Part shown: positions 1 to 5,767 of the stretch, in pieces
How positions within the stretch are numbered: the stretch's first letter is position 1
Layout: every line of letters begins with the position of its first letter
Assembly (NCBI GenBank): GCA_023145125.1
Contig: JAGLEK010000498.1
Span: 1 to 11,811 of the forward strand
Direction: 5' to 3'
Origin: Bacteroidales bacterium
GTDB taxonomy: Bacteria > Bacteroidota > Bacteroidia > Bacteroidales > B18-G4
Length of the DNA: 11,811 bases
Made by a program: the position numbers and the translations under genes
Notes under the pieces: generated by a model
What the model saw: the letters and a program-made list of their open reading frames with translations, nothing else
Databases searched by the model: none
Told to the model about the DNA's origin: nothing

Positions 1-28
1 TGAAAAAATGAATTAAGTATACAAGATT

Positions 29-685
29 ATGGGAAAAAAGATATATCCTGAGTCAGGTGTAGAGCTCAAGACGTTTACGGCAAAGCACTATGATAAGATC
101 ATGAATGCCGTTTCTTTTGGCGTGTACAGGAGATTTATCATAAAAGCTGTGGATGACATGGATATCAAGCCCGGAGATTCCATCCTGGACCTGGGCTGTG
201 GAACAGGGAGGAATGCCAAACTCATGGCGTCGCACTTATCGGAGAATGGAAAGATCATGGGCATGGATGTGTCAGAGATCATGGAAAAGCAGTTTAAGAA
301 GAAATTTGAAGCTGATCAGAGGGTGACTTTTACCCGGCAGCGGGCAGACATTTCTTTTGACCTGGGTCATCGCTTTGATAAGATCCTGATAAGCTTTGTG
401 ATTCACGGATTTCCTCACGAGGTGAGAAAAGCTGTCATTGAAAATGTCCATAACCACCTGAAACCGGGAGGGACTTTCATGATGCTTGATTTTGCGGAAT
501 TCGACATGGGTGAAATGCCTTTCCACCACCGCTTTATCTTTAAATCGATTGAGTGTAAATATGCCTTTGATTTTATCGAAAAGGACTGGAAGAAAATATT
601 GGGGGATAGTGGCTTTGAAGGTTTTTCAGAGACATTCTACTTAAAGAAATATATAAGGCTGTTAAAAGCTGTTAAAAAACTTTAG
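29..685 (+). CDS. Class I SAM-dependent methyltransferase
   Basis: A 218-residue soluble protein with the class I methyltransferase fold. Motif I (ILDLGCGTGRN, residues 52-62) forms the SAM-binding glycine loop. The acidic residue ending strand 2 is D80 in GMD, and the post-motif stretch LKPGGTFMMLDF (144-155) is typical of UbiE/COQ5-like enzymes. The length suits a minimal Rossmann methyltransferase without an extra substrate domain. The acceptor substrate cannot be told from sequence; small-molecule or lipid methylation is the family's usual role. The ATG start fits the N-terminus, and only 28 bases precede it in the window, so its promoter is not visible. The next gene begins 2 bases after its stop, which suggests co-transcription with the NifX-like protein. 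Confidence 0.9.
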   Translation: MGKKIYPESGVELKTFTAKHYDKIMNAVSFGVYRRFIIKAVDDMDIKPGDSILDLGCGTGRNAKLMASHLSENGKIMGMDVSEIMEKQFKKKFEADQRVTFTRQRADISFDLGHRFDKILISFVIHGFPHEVRKAVIENVHNHLKPGGTFMMLDFAEFDMGEMPFHHRFIFKSIECKYAFDFIEKDWKKILGDSGFEGFSETFYLKKYIRLLKAVKKL

Positions 686-687
686 TT

Positions 688-1119
688 ATGAAATTACGCT
701 TTGCATTTGCAGTAAATAATGACAATCAGTTTGTTAAAAAACACTTTGGCGATGCTGATAAGTACATCATATATGAATTGAAGGATGAGCATCTGGAACA
801 ATTATCTGAAGAAATCAATCAGTTCAAAACATTGGATGAAGAACATACGCATGGATCTGCGAAAAAAGGAAACGCCATCATTCAATTTCTTAAAGGAAAA
901 GATGTTAATGTATTGGTCTCGATGCGATTTGGTAAAAATATCAAATTGATAAATGAGCATTTTATTCCTGTCCAGATCTCTTTAAAGCATCCGGAGGAAG
1001 TAATACTAATTTTAAATAAGCATTTGCATTGGATTGCTGATGAATGGGAAAATAATGAATCCAATTATAAGCTTTTTACTGTAAATTCGGGGATATTAAA
1101 AACCTCTATTGAGAAATAA
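688..1119 (+). CDS. NifX/NifB-type dinitrogenase iron-molybdenum cofactor domain protein
   Basis: A 143-residue protein matching the NifX/NafY/NifB C-terminal domain family, which binds iron-sulfur or iron-molybdenum cofactor precursors or related metal clusters. The diagnostic strand-turn HFGDADKYIIYE spans residues 19-30. A His-containing loop (EEHTHGSAKK, 51-60) sits where many relatives have cofactor-contacting residues. The core strand VNVLVSMRFGKNI (73-85) corresponds to the usual VVAGG-type strand of the RNase H-like fold. About 25 C-terminal residues extend beyond the core. No nitrogenase genes are nearby, so a role in general Fe-S or metal cluster handling is more likely than nitrogen fixation; that is inference. 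It begins 2 bases after the methyltransferase stop. Confidence 0.8.
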   Translation: MKLRFAFAVNNDNQFVKKHFGDADKYIIYELKDEHLEQLSEEINQFKTLDEEHTHGSAKKGNAIIQFLKGKDVNVLVSMRFGKNIKLINEHFIPVQISLKHPEEVILILNKHLHWIADEWENNESNYKLFTVNSGILKTSIEK

Positions 1120-1131
1120 AACACTAAAGCT

Positions 1132-1524
1132 ATGGAAGTAACTTACTTATGCCCACACTGCCGGGGTGCGATCAATGCCGACAACAACATTGTTTTATCG
1201 GCAAAAACCAGTAAAAACAAAATAGGCCTGGTGTTATTACATGAAGAGATCGGGAATTATTCTGTCACCTTAAGCTCTTCATTAACTGTTGATGAAGGTG
1301 AAATCGCGGACTTTTATTGCCCCATTTGCCATGAATGTCTGAACATCAAAAAAGGTGATTCTTTAGCCAGGTATATACGGTTGGAGAATGGCGTTGATGA
1401 ATCGTTCATTATTATTTCAAGAGCGTATGGTGAAAGAATTACATTCAAAGTAGATAAGAACAGGCATATTGAAACTTATGGCGAAAGTTTAAGCAGGTTC
1501 ATTGACCCTGAGTGGTTTTTATAA
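1132..1524 (+). CDS. Unrecognised protein with two CxxC knuckles (possible zinc ribbon)
   Basis: A 130-residue protein not assigned to a named family. CPHC at residues 7-10 and CPIC at 63-66 (followed by HEC, so C69 is also available) look like the two knuckles of a zinc ribbon separated by about 50 residues. The region between and after them is predicted to be mainly beta strand. No signal peptide or membrane helix is visible. It lies 12 bases after the NifX-like gene and 10 bases before the thioesterase start, so it is probably in the same transcript. Metal binding (zinc or iron) is an inference from the cysteine pattern; the function is unknown. Confidence 0.75.
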   Translation: MEVTYLCPHCRGAINADNNIVLSAKTSKNKIGLVLLHEEIGNYSVTLSSSLTVDEGEIADFYCPICHECLNIKKGDSLARYIRLENGVDESFIIISRAYGERITFKVDKNRHIETYGESLSRFIDPEWFL

Positions 1525-1534
1525 TTTGAAATTC

Positions 1535-1954
1535 ATGATAACATCTGAAACGAAAATTCAGGTCAGGTATGATGAAGTTGACAAAATGGGATATGTGTAC
1601 CATGGAAATTATGCCAGGTACTTTCATATCAGCAGGACTGATCTCCTTCGAAAAGTTGGAATTTGCGACAAGGAATTGGAAAGTCAAAATATAATTTTGC
1701 CGGTTATTGAGATAAGTATAAAGTATCTCAAACCGGTCTTTTACGATGACTTTATTACCATCAGAACAAAGCTTTTGGAAATGCCTGAAATAAGAATAAA
1801 ATTCCAGCATGAAGTAATTAACCAACACAATGAAATTATCAATGTTGCCAGTAGTACTATGGTATTTGTGGATGTAAATACGCGCAAGCCGATGATAGTT
1901 CCTGAGATACTTCATAGTAAAATTGAAAGCTATTTGAAACATAATGATCAGTAA
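1535..1954 (+). CDS. YbgC-like hotdog acyl-CoA thioesterase
   Basis: A hotdog-fold protein of the 4-hydroxybenzoyl-CoA thioesterase/YbgC family, which hydrolyses acyl-CoA or acyl-ACP thioesters in the cytoplasm. The signature RYDEVDKMGYVYHGNYARYF (residues 11-30) carries the expected catalytic aspartate, D16, and the VYHGNY turn. The FVDVNTRKP strand-turn near residues 111-119 is the usual C-terminal hotdog element. Length from the ATG at 1535 is 139 residues, normal for the family. The open frame extends upstream to a TTG at 1502, but that start would overlap the preceding gene by 23 bases and add a non-homologous leader, so the ATG is preferred. The acyl substrate is unknown. Confidence 0.88.
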   Translation: MITSETKIQVRYDEVDKMGYVYHGNYARYFHISRTDLLRKVGICDKELESQNIILPVIEISIKYLKPVFYDDFITIRTKLLEMPEIRIKFQHEVINQHNEIINVASSTMVFVDVNTRKPMIVPEILHSKIESYLKHNDQ

Positions 1955-1966
1955 AATGAACATGAA

Positions 1967-1974
1967 TAATTTTG
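1967..1974 (+). promoter_or_regulatory. Candidate Bacteroidota -7 promoter element for the adenosyltransferase gene
   Basis: TAATTTTG is a perfect match to the Bacteroidota -7 consensus TAnnTTTG. It lies in the 98-base gap between the thioesterase and the corrinoid adenosyltransferase, and would leave a leader of about 70 bases. No TTTG -33 element is seen at the expected spacing; the nearest TTTG, at 1933-1936, is about 30 bases upstream. An 8-base motif with two free positions is common by chance, so this stays tentative. Confidence 0.3.
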
Positions 1975-2052
1975 GGTCTGATTCGAAGTTATTTCATGCA
2001 GTTGATGTCCGGATGAGACAGGGGATCGGTTAACATTAATATTGTAAGCATC

Positions 2053-2568
2053 ATGAAAGGCTATGTGCAGGTTTATACGGGAAATGGTAAGGGGAAGACA
2101 ACAGCAGCCCTTGGACTTGCGGTAAGGGCGGTGGGTGCAGGGATGAAAGTCTTTATCGGGCAGTTTGTTAAAGGAATGCATTATAGCGAGCTGGATGTGA
2201 TAAACAGTGATCTGGAAAATGTCACTGTGAGACAATATGGCCGGGACTGCTTTATTATTAATGAGCCAACTCCTGAGGATAAGGAAGCAGCACAGAACGG
2301 CTTCGGGAGAATACGGCAGATCGTACATGCAGGTAAACATGAACTGGTCATCCTTGATGAATTAAATATTGCCATCTATTATGGGCTGATATCGATAGAT
2401 GAGGTTTTACGCCTGATAAAGGATAAACCATCCCATGTTGAGCTGGTGATTACAGGGCGATACGCTCCGGATGAATTGCTTAAAGCTGCAGACCTTGTTA
2501 CGGAGATGAAAGAGGTGAGGCATTATTATCAGAAAGGGGTGCAAGCAAGAAAGGGAATTGAATTTTAA
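2053..2568 (+). CDS. cobO: Cob(I)yrinic acid a,c-diamide adenosyltransferase (BtuR/CobO type)
   Basis: ATP:corrinoid adenosyltransferase, which transfers the 5'-deoxyadenosyl group from ATP to Co(I) corrinoids to make adenosylcobalamin or its precursors (EC 2.5.1.17). The protein has 171 residues, normal for the family. The P-loop GNGKGKTTAALGLAVRAVG starts at residue 10, with the lysine and TT pair typical of BtuR/CobO. The Walker B-like VILDELN is at 99-105. The family motif TGRYAPDELLKAADLVTEM (134-152) and the C-terminal KGVQARKGIEF (161-171) are all present, so the protein is complete. It could serve de novo synthesis or salvage; no other cobalamin genes are in the window. The 98-base upstream gap suggests its own promoter, and two hairpins follow it. 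Confidence 0.95.
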   Translation: MKGYVQVYTGNGKGKTTAALGLAVRAVGAGMKVFIGQFVKGMHYSELDVINSDLENVTVRQYGRDCFIINEPTPEDKEAAQNGFGRIRQIVHAGKHELVILDELNIAIYYGLISIDEVLRLIKDKPSHVELVITGRYAPDELLKAADLVTEMKEVRHYYQKGVQARKGIEF

Positions 2569-2576
2569 CTCAATGA

Positions 2577-2618
2577 GACTGAATTTTCAAGAACGAAGTG
2601 AATTGAAAATTCAAAGTC
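2577..2618 (+). repeat. AT-rich stem-loop directly after the adenosyltransferase gene
   Basis: TGAATTTTCAA at 2580-2590 and TTGAAAATTCA at 2603-2613 form a perfect 11-base inverted repeat with a 12-base loop. A further four pairs (GACT 2577-2580 with AGTC 2615-2618, sharing the outer T) could extend the stem past a bulged A. It begins 8 bases after the stop codon. No T-tract follows, so it is not a classical intrinsic terminator; an mRNA 3'-end stabiliser or a protein-binding dyad is equally possible. Confidence 0.5.
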
Positions 2619-2624
2619 GAATTG

Positions 2625-2646
2625 ATCCTCCGGGTATCCGGGGGAT
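2625..2646 (+). terminator. GC-rich hairpin, candidate terminator after the adenosyltransferase
   Basis: ATCCTCCGG (2625-2633) pairs with CCGGGGGAT (2638-2646) as nine pairs including one T-G wobble, closing a GTAT tetraloop. Only a short TTTCC follows, so the U-tract is poor. It lies 57 bases after the adenosyltransferase stop and 45 bases before the CGGC gene, where a transcript boundary would be expected. Confidence 0.4.
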
Positions 2647-2691
2647 TTCCATGTAGGTTCATTCAAATTTATAGAATAAATACTATTTATC

Positions 2692-3141
2692 ATGAAAAAG
2701 AAAACAAAAATCGGTATTATCATCTGCGACCGGTACCGGTCTTGTGCCGGTGGCAAATGTTTCAGGGCATTGCAAAACCGTGAAGGGGCATTTGATATTT
2801 ACGGAAAAGATGAAGACGTCGAGCTGGTGGGCTACACCAGCTGTGGTGGCTGCCCGGGTGGGAATATTGAATATACGCCTGAAGAACTCAGGAAAAATGG
2901 TGCTGAAGTGATTCATTTTGCAACCGGTTTTATCGTTGGTTATCCTCCCTGCCCCTATATAGATCACTTTCAGAAGTTTATTGAGGATAAGTATAAGATG
3001 AAGGTGGTTGTAGGAACTCATCCTATTCCTCAGAAATATTTGATCACACACACAAATCTCGGTACCTGGGAATCTCCTGAATGGGAAGGGTGGCTTAAAC
3101 CGGCTATGGCTGATGAAAAAACCAGGCTGGCTTATGATTAG
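2692..3141 (+). CDS. CGGC-domain protein (putative metal-binding)
   Basis: A 149-residue member of the CGGC-domain family, small cytoplasmic proteins proposed to bind metal through a CGGC motif. The name-giving CGGC is at residues 51-54, inside TSCGGCPGGN. Other cysteines usual for the family are C12 in the first strand (IIICDRYRSC), C18 and C23 in the CAGGKC loop, and C87 in PPCPYI. A conserved GTHPIPQKY element follows at 108-116. The biochemical function of the family has not been established as far as I know. The gene is 11 bases upstream of a radical SAM gene and almost surely co-transcribed with it. There is no signal peptide. No good promoter motif was seen in the preceding gap. Confidence 0.88.
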   Translation: MKKKTKIGIIICDRYRSCAGGKCFRALQNREGAFDIYGKDEDVELVGYTSCGGCPGGNIEYTPEELRKNGAEVIHFATGFIVGYPPCPYIDHFQKFIEDKYKMKVVVGTHPIPQKYLITHTNLGTWESPEWEGWLKPAMADEKTRLAYD

Positions 3142-3152
3142 ATACAAAGCTT

Positions 3153-4100
3153 ATGTATAAATACCTTTTTGGCCCTGTGCCATCCCGACGCCTCGGTATG
3201 TCGCTCGGTATTGATCTTGTTCCTTTTAAAGTATGTTCCCTTGACTGTGTCTATTGTGAATGCGGGGCAACAACAAAATTGACGACTGAGCGTAAAGAAT
3301 ACATACTCTTCGATAAGCTAAAGGCAGAATTGGAGCATTACTTCGACAGAAATCCGGATCCGGATTATATGACCTTTTCAGGCTCAGGGGAGCCTACCTT
3401 GAATTCCAGGATCGGTGATGTAATAGATTTCTTAAAGAAGATAAAACCCGATATTCCGATTGCTGTTTTAACCAATGGAACCTTGCTGTCGTCAAAAAAG
3501 CTGCGGAAAGAGTTATTACTTGCTGATGTTGTCCTTCCGTCTCTGGATGCTGCATCGAATGCATCATTCCAAAAACTAAACCGGCCGCATCCTTCTTTGC
3601 AGCTGGATGAATATATAAAAGGGCTTATTGATTTCAGGAATGAATTTTCAGGTAAGATATGGCTGGAAGTATTTATACTCCCCGGATATAATAATGAGGA
3701 AAAAGATCTGCTCTTCCTTAAGGATGCAATTGAACATATCAGCCCGGACAGTGTACAGTTGAATACTTTGGACCGGCCGGGAGTGGTGGAGGATATCCGT
3801 CCGGCAACATATGCTGAATTAACCGGCATTGCAGATTTCCTGGGACTTGATCATGTGGAGGTAATTGCCGCTGCCCCTAAAAGAAAAGAAGTAAAATCGT
3901 ATCGTGAGGATATGGAAACTGCTATTCTGGAAACCATTGCCAGGCGACCGTGTACACTCGATGACCTGTCCGGGATCCTGGGTGCCCACATCAATGAAAT
4001 AAATAAGTACCTCGGGGTTTTAGAGAAGGAGAACAAGATTACAACATCCGTTCAGGCCAGGGGCGTATTTTATGTACTCCCAAAACATGCAGGCGGGTAG
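3153..4100 (+). CDS. Radical SAM protein of the TYW1-like (COG0731) group with C-terminal winged helix
   Basis: A 315-residue radical SAM enzyme. The N-terminal FGPVPSRRLGMSLGID (residues 6-21) is the signature of the group that includes archaeal TYW1 (tRNA wyosine base synthesis). The [4Fe-4S] cluster cysteines follow at C28, C32 and C35 (CSLDCVYC, the CX3CX2C pattern). The SAM-contacting GSGEPTL is at 77-83 and TNGT at 107-110. The barrel appears to end near residue 240. Residues about 255-310 resemble a winged helix-turn-helix (TILETIARRPCTLDDLSGIL and on). Bacterial members of this group are generally of unknown substrate, and a wyosine role is not expected here. The close CGGC neighbour suggests a shared function. 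Start: ATG, 11 bases after the CGGC stop. Confidence 0.87.
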   Translation: MYKYLFGPVPSRRLGMSLGIDLVPFKVCSLDCVYCECGATTKLTTERKEYILFDKLKAELEHYFDRNPDPDYMTFSGSGEPTLNSRIGDVIDFLKKIKPDIPIAVLTNGTLLSSKKLRKELLLADVVLPSLDAASNASFQKLNRPHPSLQLDEYIKGLIDFRNEFSGKIWLEVFILPGYNNEEKDLLFLKDAIEHISPDSVQLNTLDRPGVVEDIRPATYAELTGIADFLGLDHVEVIAAAPKRKEVKSYREDMETAILETIARRPCTLDDLSGILGAHINEINKYLGVLEKENKITTSVQARGVFYVLPKHAGG

Positions 4101-4197
4101 GGGAGGCCATTTAGGGTTTAGAGTTTAGGATTTCTTTATAAAACCCTCCATGCCCCCCCTTTGGCAGGGATTCTTTACTGCATGGCGTGCCCCCTAT
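4101..4197. terminator. Convergent intergenic region, probable transcript ends on both strands
   Basis: This 97-base stretch separates two convergent genes, so both transcripts should end here. Candidate structures are weak. AGGGTTT at 4113-4119 can pair with AAACCCT at 4141-4147 (7 pairs, 21-base loop), and CCATGC at 4148-4153 can pair with GCATGG at 4180-4185. A run of seven C lies between the latter two arms. No clean hairpin with a T-tract is present, so the termination mechanism is not resolved. Confidence 0.3.
4110..4130 (+). repeat. Three tandem TTTAG-type heptamers in the convergent gap
   Basis: TTTAGGG, TTTAGAG and TTTAGGA follow one another without gaps. They lie between the stop codons of the convergent radical SAM and Fnr-like genes. 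The first unit also provides AGGGTTT (4113-4119), which is an inverted match to AAACCCT (4141-4147). The function is unknown. Confidence 0.6.
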
Positions 4198-4896
4198 TTA
4201 TCCGACTTTTGAAAGATATTCAAGTTGCTTTTTATTAAGCACTTCTATCTCTTTCCCTTTGATATGCAAGATCTCCTGTTCCTTAAACTGTCCCAGTATC
4301 CTGCTGGTGCTTTCCTTCGACATACCTGCGAGTTCGGCCAGGTCTTTGCGGGAAATGGTGAGTGTGAAAACACGACTGTAATATATTTCATTGACCAGGT
4401 AAAGAAGCGCGTCCGCTATGCGGGCTTCCATGTTTTTGTATATTAAATTGATGAGTCTTTTGGAATAATGGTTCTGTACCTGGTTTAAATGTGAAAAAAG
4501 GGATGGGACATATTTTTTGTTTGATAATATAATGGATTTAAACACGTCGATATCAATGAGACAAGCAGTGGAATCCATCACGGTAACACTTGAGCGGTAC
4601 AGCATATTATCATCAAAAATTGCAGGAAAATCCAATATTTGAAATGGTTTGCCAAGCCTGAGAATCAAATTCTTATCATGATCCCCTTCAATCATCACCT
4701 TGGCCATGCCACTCAGAAGAAATATCAGGTAGTTTGAGGATGTTCCCTGCTTATAAATTGTTTCACCTGCTTTGTAAAAAACCTCAGTTTTGTTTTTGTT
4801 TAAAAGATCACGCTCTTCTTCACTCAGGTTGCTGAAAAAGCATTTATGCTGGTGGATGCACAGTCCGCATTTTATTTTTGAATTGCTATTCAGCAT
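4198..4896 (-). CDS. Crp/Fnr-family regulator with FNR-type [4Fe-4S] cysteines
   Basis: A 232-residue transcription factor: N-terminal cysteine segment, cyclic-nucleotide-like beta-roll (about 25-120), dimerisation helix (about 125-160) and C-terminal winged helix (about 165-225). C10, C13, C19 and C112 reproduce exactly the spacing of E. coli FNR cluster ligands C20, C23, C29 and C122 (gaps 3, 6 and 93). This strongly suggests an oxygen-labile [4Fe-4S] cluster. The recognition helix MSKESTSRILGQF (192-204) has the ExxSR pattern (E195, S198, R199) that reads TTGA half-sites in FNR proteins. It should switch genes under anoxia. It is divergent from the cysteine-rich gene and respiratory operon, with a TTGAG-N4-CTCAA dyad 20-45 bases upstream of its start, so autoregulation is likely. 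A nitric-oxide sensing role is a possible alternative. Confidence 0.9.
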   Translation of the reverse strand: MLNSNSKIKCGLCIHQHKCFFSNLSEEERDLLNKNKTEVFYKAGETIYKQGTSSNYLIFLLSGMAKVMIEGDHDKNLILRLGKPFQILDFPAIFDDNMLYRSSVTVMDSTACLIDIDVFKSIILSNKKYVPSLFSHLNQVQNHYSKRLINLIYKNMEARIADALLYLVNEIYYSRVFTLTISRKDLAELAGMSKESTSRILGQFKEQEILHIKGKEIEVLNKKQLEYLSKVG

Positions 4897-4915
4897 CTTA
4901 AGTTCATATTATGCT

Positions 4916-4941
4916 AATAAATTGAGTTATCTCAATTTATT
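4916..4941. promoter_or_regulatory. Perfect 26-base dyad, probable Fnr-like operator
   Basis: The arms are perfect 11-base inverted repeats: AATAAATTGAG at 4916-4926 and CTCAATTTATT at 4931-4941, with spacer TTAT. The inner core TTGAG-N4-CTCAA (4922-4935 less one base on each side: 4923-4935 region) has the geometry of the FNR box TTGAT-N4-ATCAA, differing only at the innermost base of each half-site. It lies between the divergent Fnr-like gene and the cysteine-rich gene that leads the respiratory operon. Its closeness to the regulator's start (20 bases) suggests autorepression, while it would be an upstream activator or repressor site for the rightward operon. Confidence 0.65.
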
Positions 4942-4989
4942 CCTGTCAACATATCACTTATTAAATGTAGGATGTATATTGCGAATTTA

Positions 4990-4997
4990 CACTTTTG
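4990..4997 (+). promoter_or_regulatory. Candidate -7 element for the rightward operon
   Basis: CACTTTTG matches the Bacteroidota -7 consensus TAnnTTTG at five of six fixed positions and lies 21 bases before the first start codon. An alternative imperfect element, TATATTG, is at 4975-4981. No convincing -33 TTTG was found for either. If the first is used, the dyad centre would be roughly 75 bases upstream of the start of transcription; with the second, roughly 60. Confidence 0.25.
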
Positions 4998-5018
4998 TAG
5001 CATAAAAATGAAAAAATA

Positions 5019-5756
5019 ATGGAATCGCATCATACCATGATGAAATATGGAACAATTTATAAGCGCGAAACCCTTATAAATGCGTTTCCGGACACGAATG
5101 GTAGTTACCTCGTCTTAAAATCAAATGATCCGTTTCCCGGGTTTTATTGTTCCGAAAAAAACCCGGCCGACAACTCGTGTAAGGAAAATTCCTACTATTT
5201 GCCTGTGTATAACGTGCCGAATTGCCATGAAGATATAATTTGCAGTATATGCCTGGGAATATATAACGATACCAAAATACAGGTTTGCGGGGCCCAGATG
5301 CTGCTTGGAGGCAAGTTTGTTAATGCAATTCGAATAAAGGGCACAGAAGCGAAAGGGATCGAAAAGATTGTTTCTGTTTTTATTGAGAACGGTATTCGTT
5401 TCTATAAACAAAAAGATGTGAGTACATATCTTTCAAAAATATATCTGAAATCATTTTTTACTATTAAGGAAATTGAAACATCTGTTTTTCAAAATACGAT
5501 CTCATCTGAGCTTTTCTATTTTGAGATTCCCGAGAAACTGGATTGGGCAACTTTTGAGCAACTCGTGACTTTTCAAAAAACACATTCATCCTTTAAAAAT
5601 TTCGATGCTGCTCTTGGCTATTGGATACACAAACCGGCTTTTATTGACTTTGTAAGGGTTTATGGTAAAAAGCTGAAGTTAACACAGCTTTTGGCCATTA
5701 AAGAAGATTTTCTTTATAACCTGGCACAATACAGGGAACAGAAGATATTGATTTAA
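5019..5756 (+). CDS. Unrecognised cysteine-rich protein leading the respiratory operon
   Basis: A 245-residue protein that I cannot assign to a family. The N-terminal 90 residues hold six cysteines: C44, C54, C69, C75, C78 and C90. They include a CSIC pair at 75-78 and are set among several aromatic and proline residues (for example DPFPGFYC, 37-44). The remaining 155 residues have no cysteine and look like alternating strands and helices with many aromatics. There is no signal peptide or membrane segment, so a cytoplasmic location is expected. The stop is only 11 bases before the MrpE-like gene, which places it first in that operon, and it faces the Fnr-like gene. Metal or Fe-S binding, or redox sensing, is plausible but unproven. 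Alternative starts exist at residues M7 and M8. Confidence 0.75.
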   Translation: MESHHTMMKYGTIYKRETLINAFPDTNGSYLVLKSNDPFPGFYCSEKNPADNSCKENSYYLPVYNVPNCHEDIICSICLGIYNDTKIQVCGAQMLLGGKFVNAIRIKGTEAKGIEKIVSVFIENGIRFYKQKDVSTYLSKIYLKSFFTIKEIETSVFQNTISSELFYFEIPEKLDWATFEQLVTFQKTHSSFKNFDAALGYWIHKPAFIDFVRVYGKKLKLTQLLAIKEDFLYNLAQYREQKILI

Positions 5757-5767
5757 AACAACATACT

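Noticed and set aside
1502..1534. TTG-initiated N-terminal extension of the thioesterase
   Set aside because: It would overlap the previous gene and add residues not found in the family; the ATG at 1535 gives normal length and N-terminus.
1499..1963. A 154-residue minus-strand open frame opposite the thioesterase gene
   Set aside because: It is the exact antisense of a well-recognised hotdog gene, and its translation has no recognisable domain.
1955..2052. Cobalamin riboswitch before the adenosyltransferase gene
   Set aside because: The 98-base gap is too short for the usual element of about 200 bases, and no B12-box-like sequence was seen.
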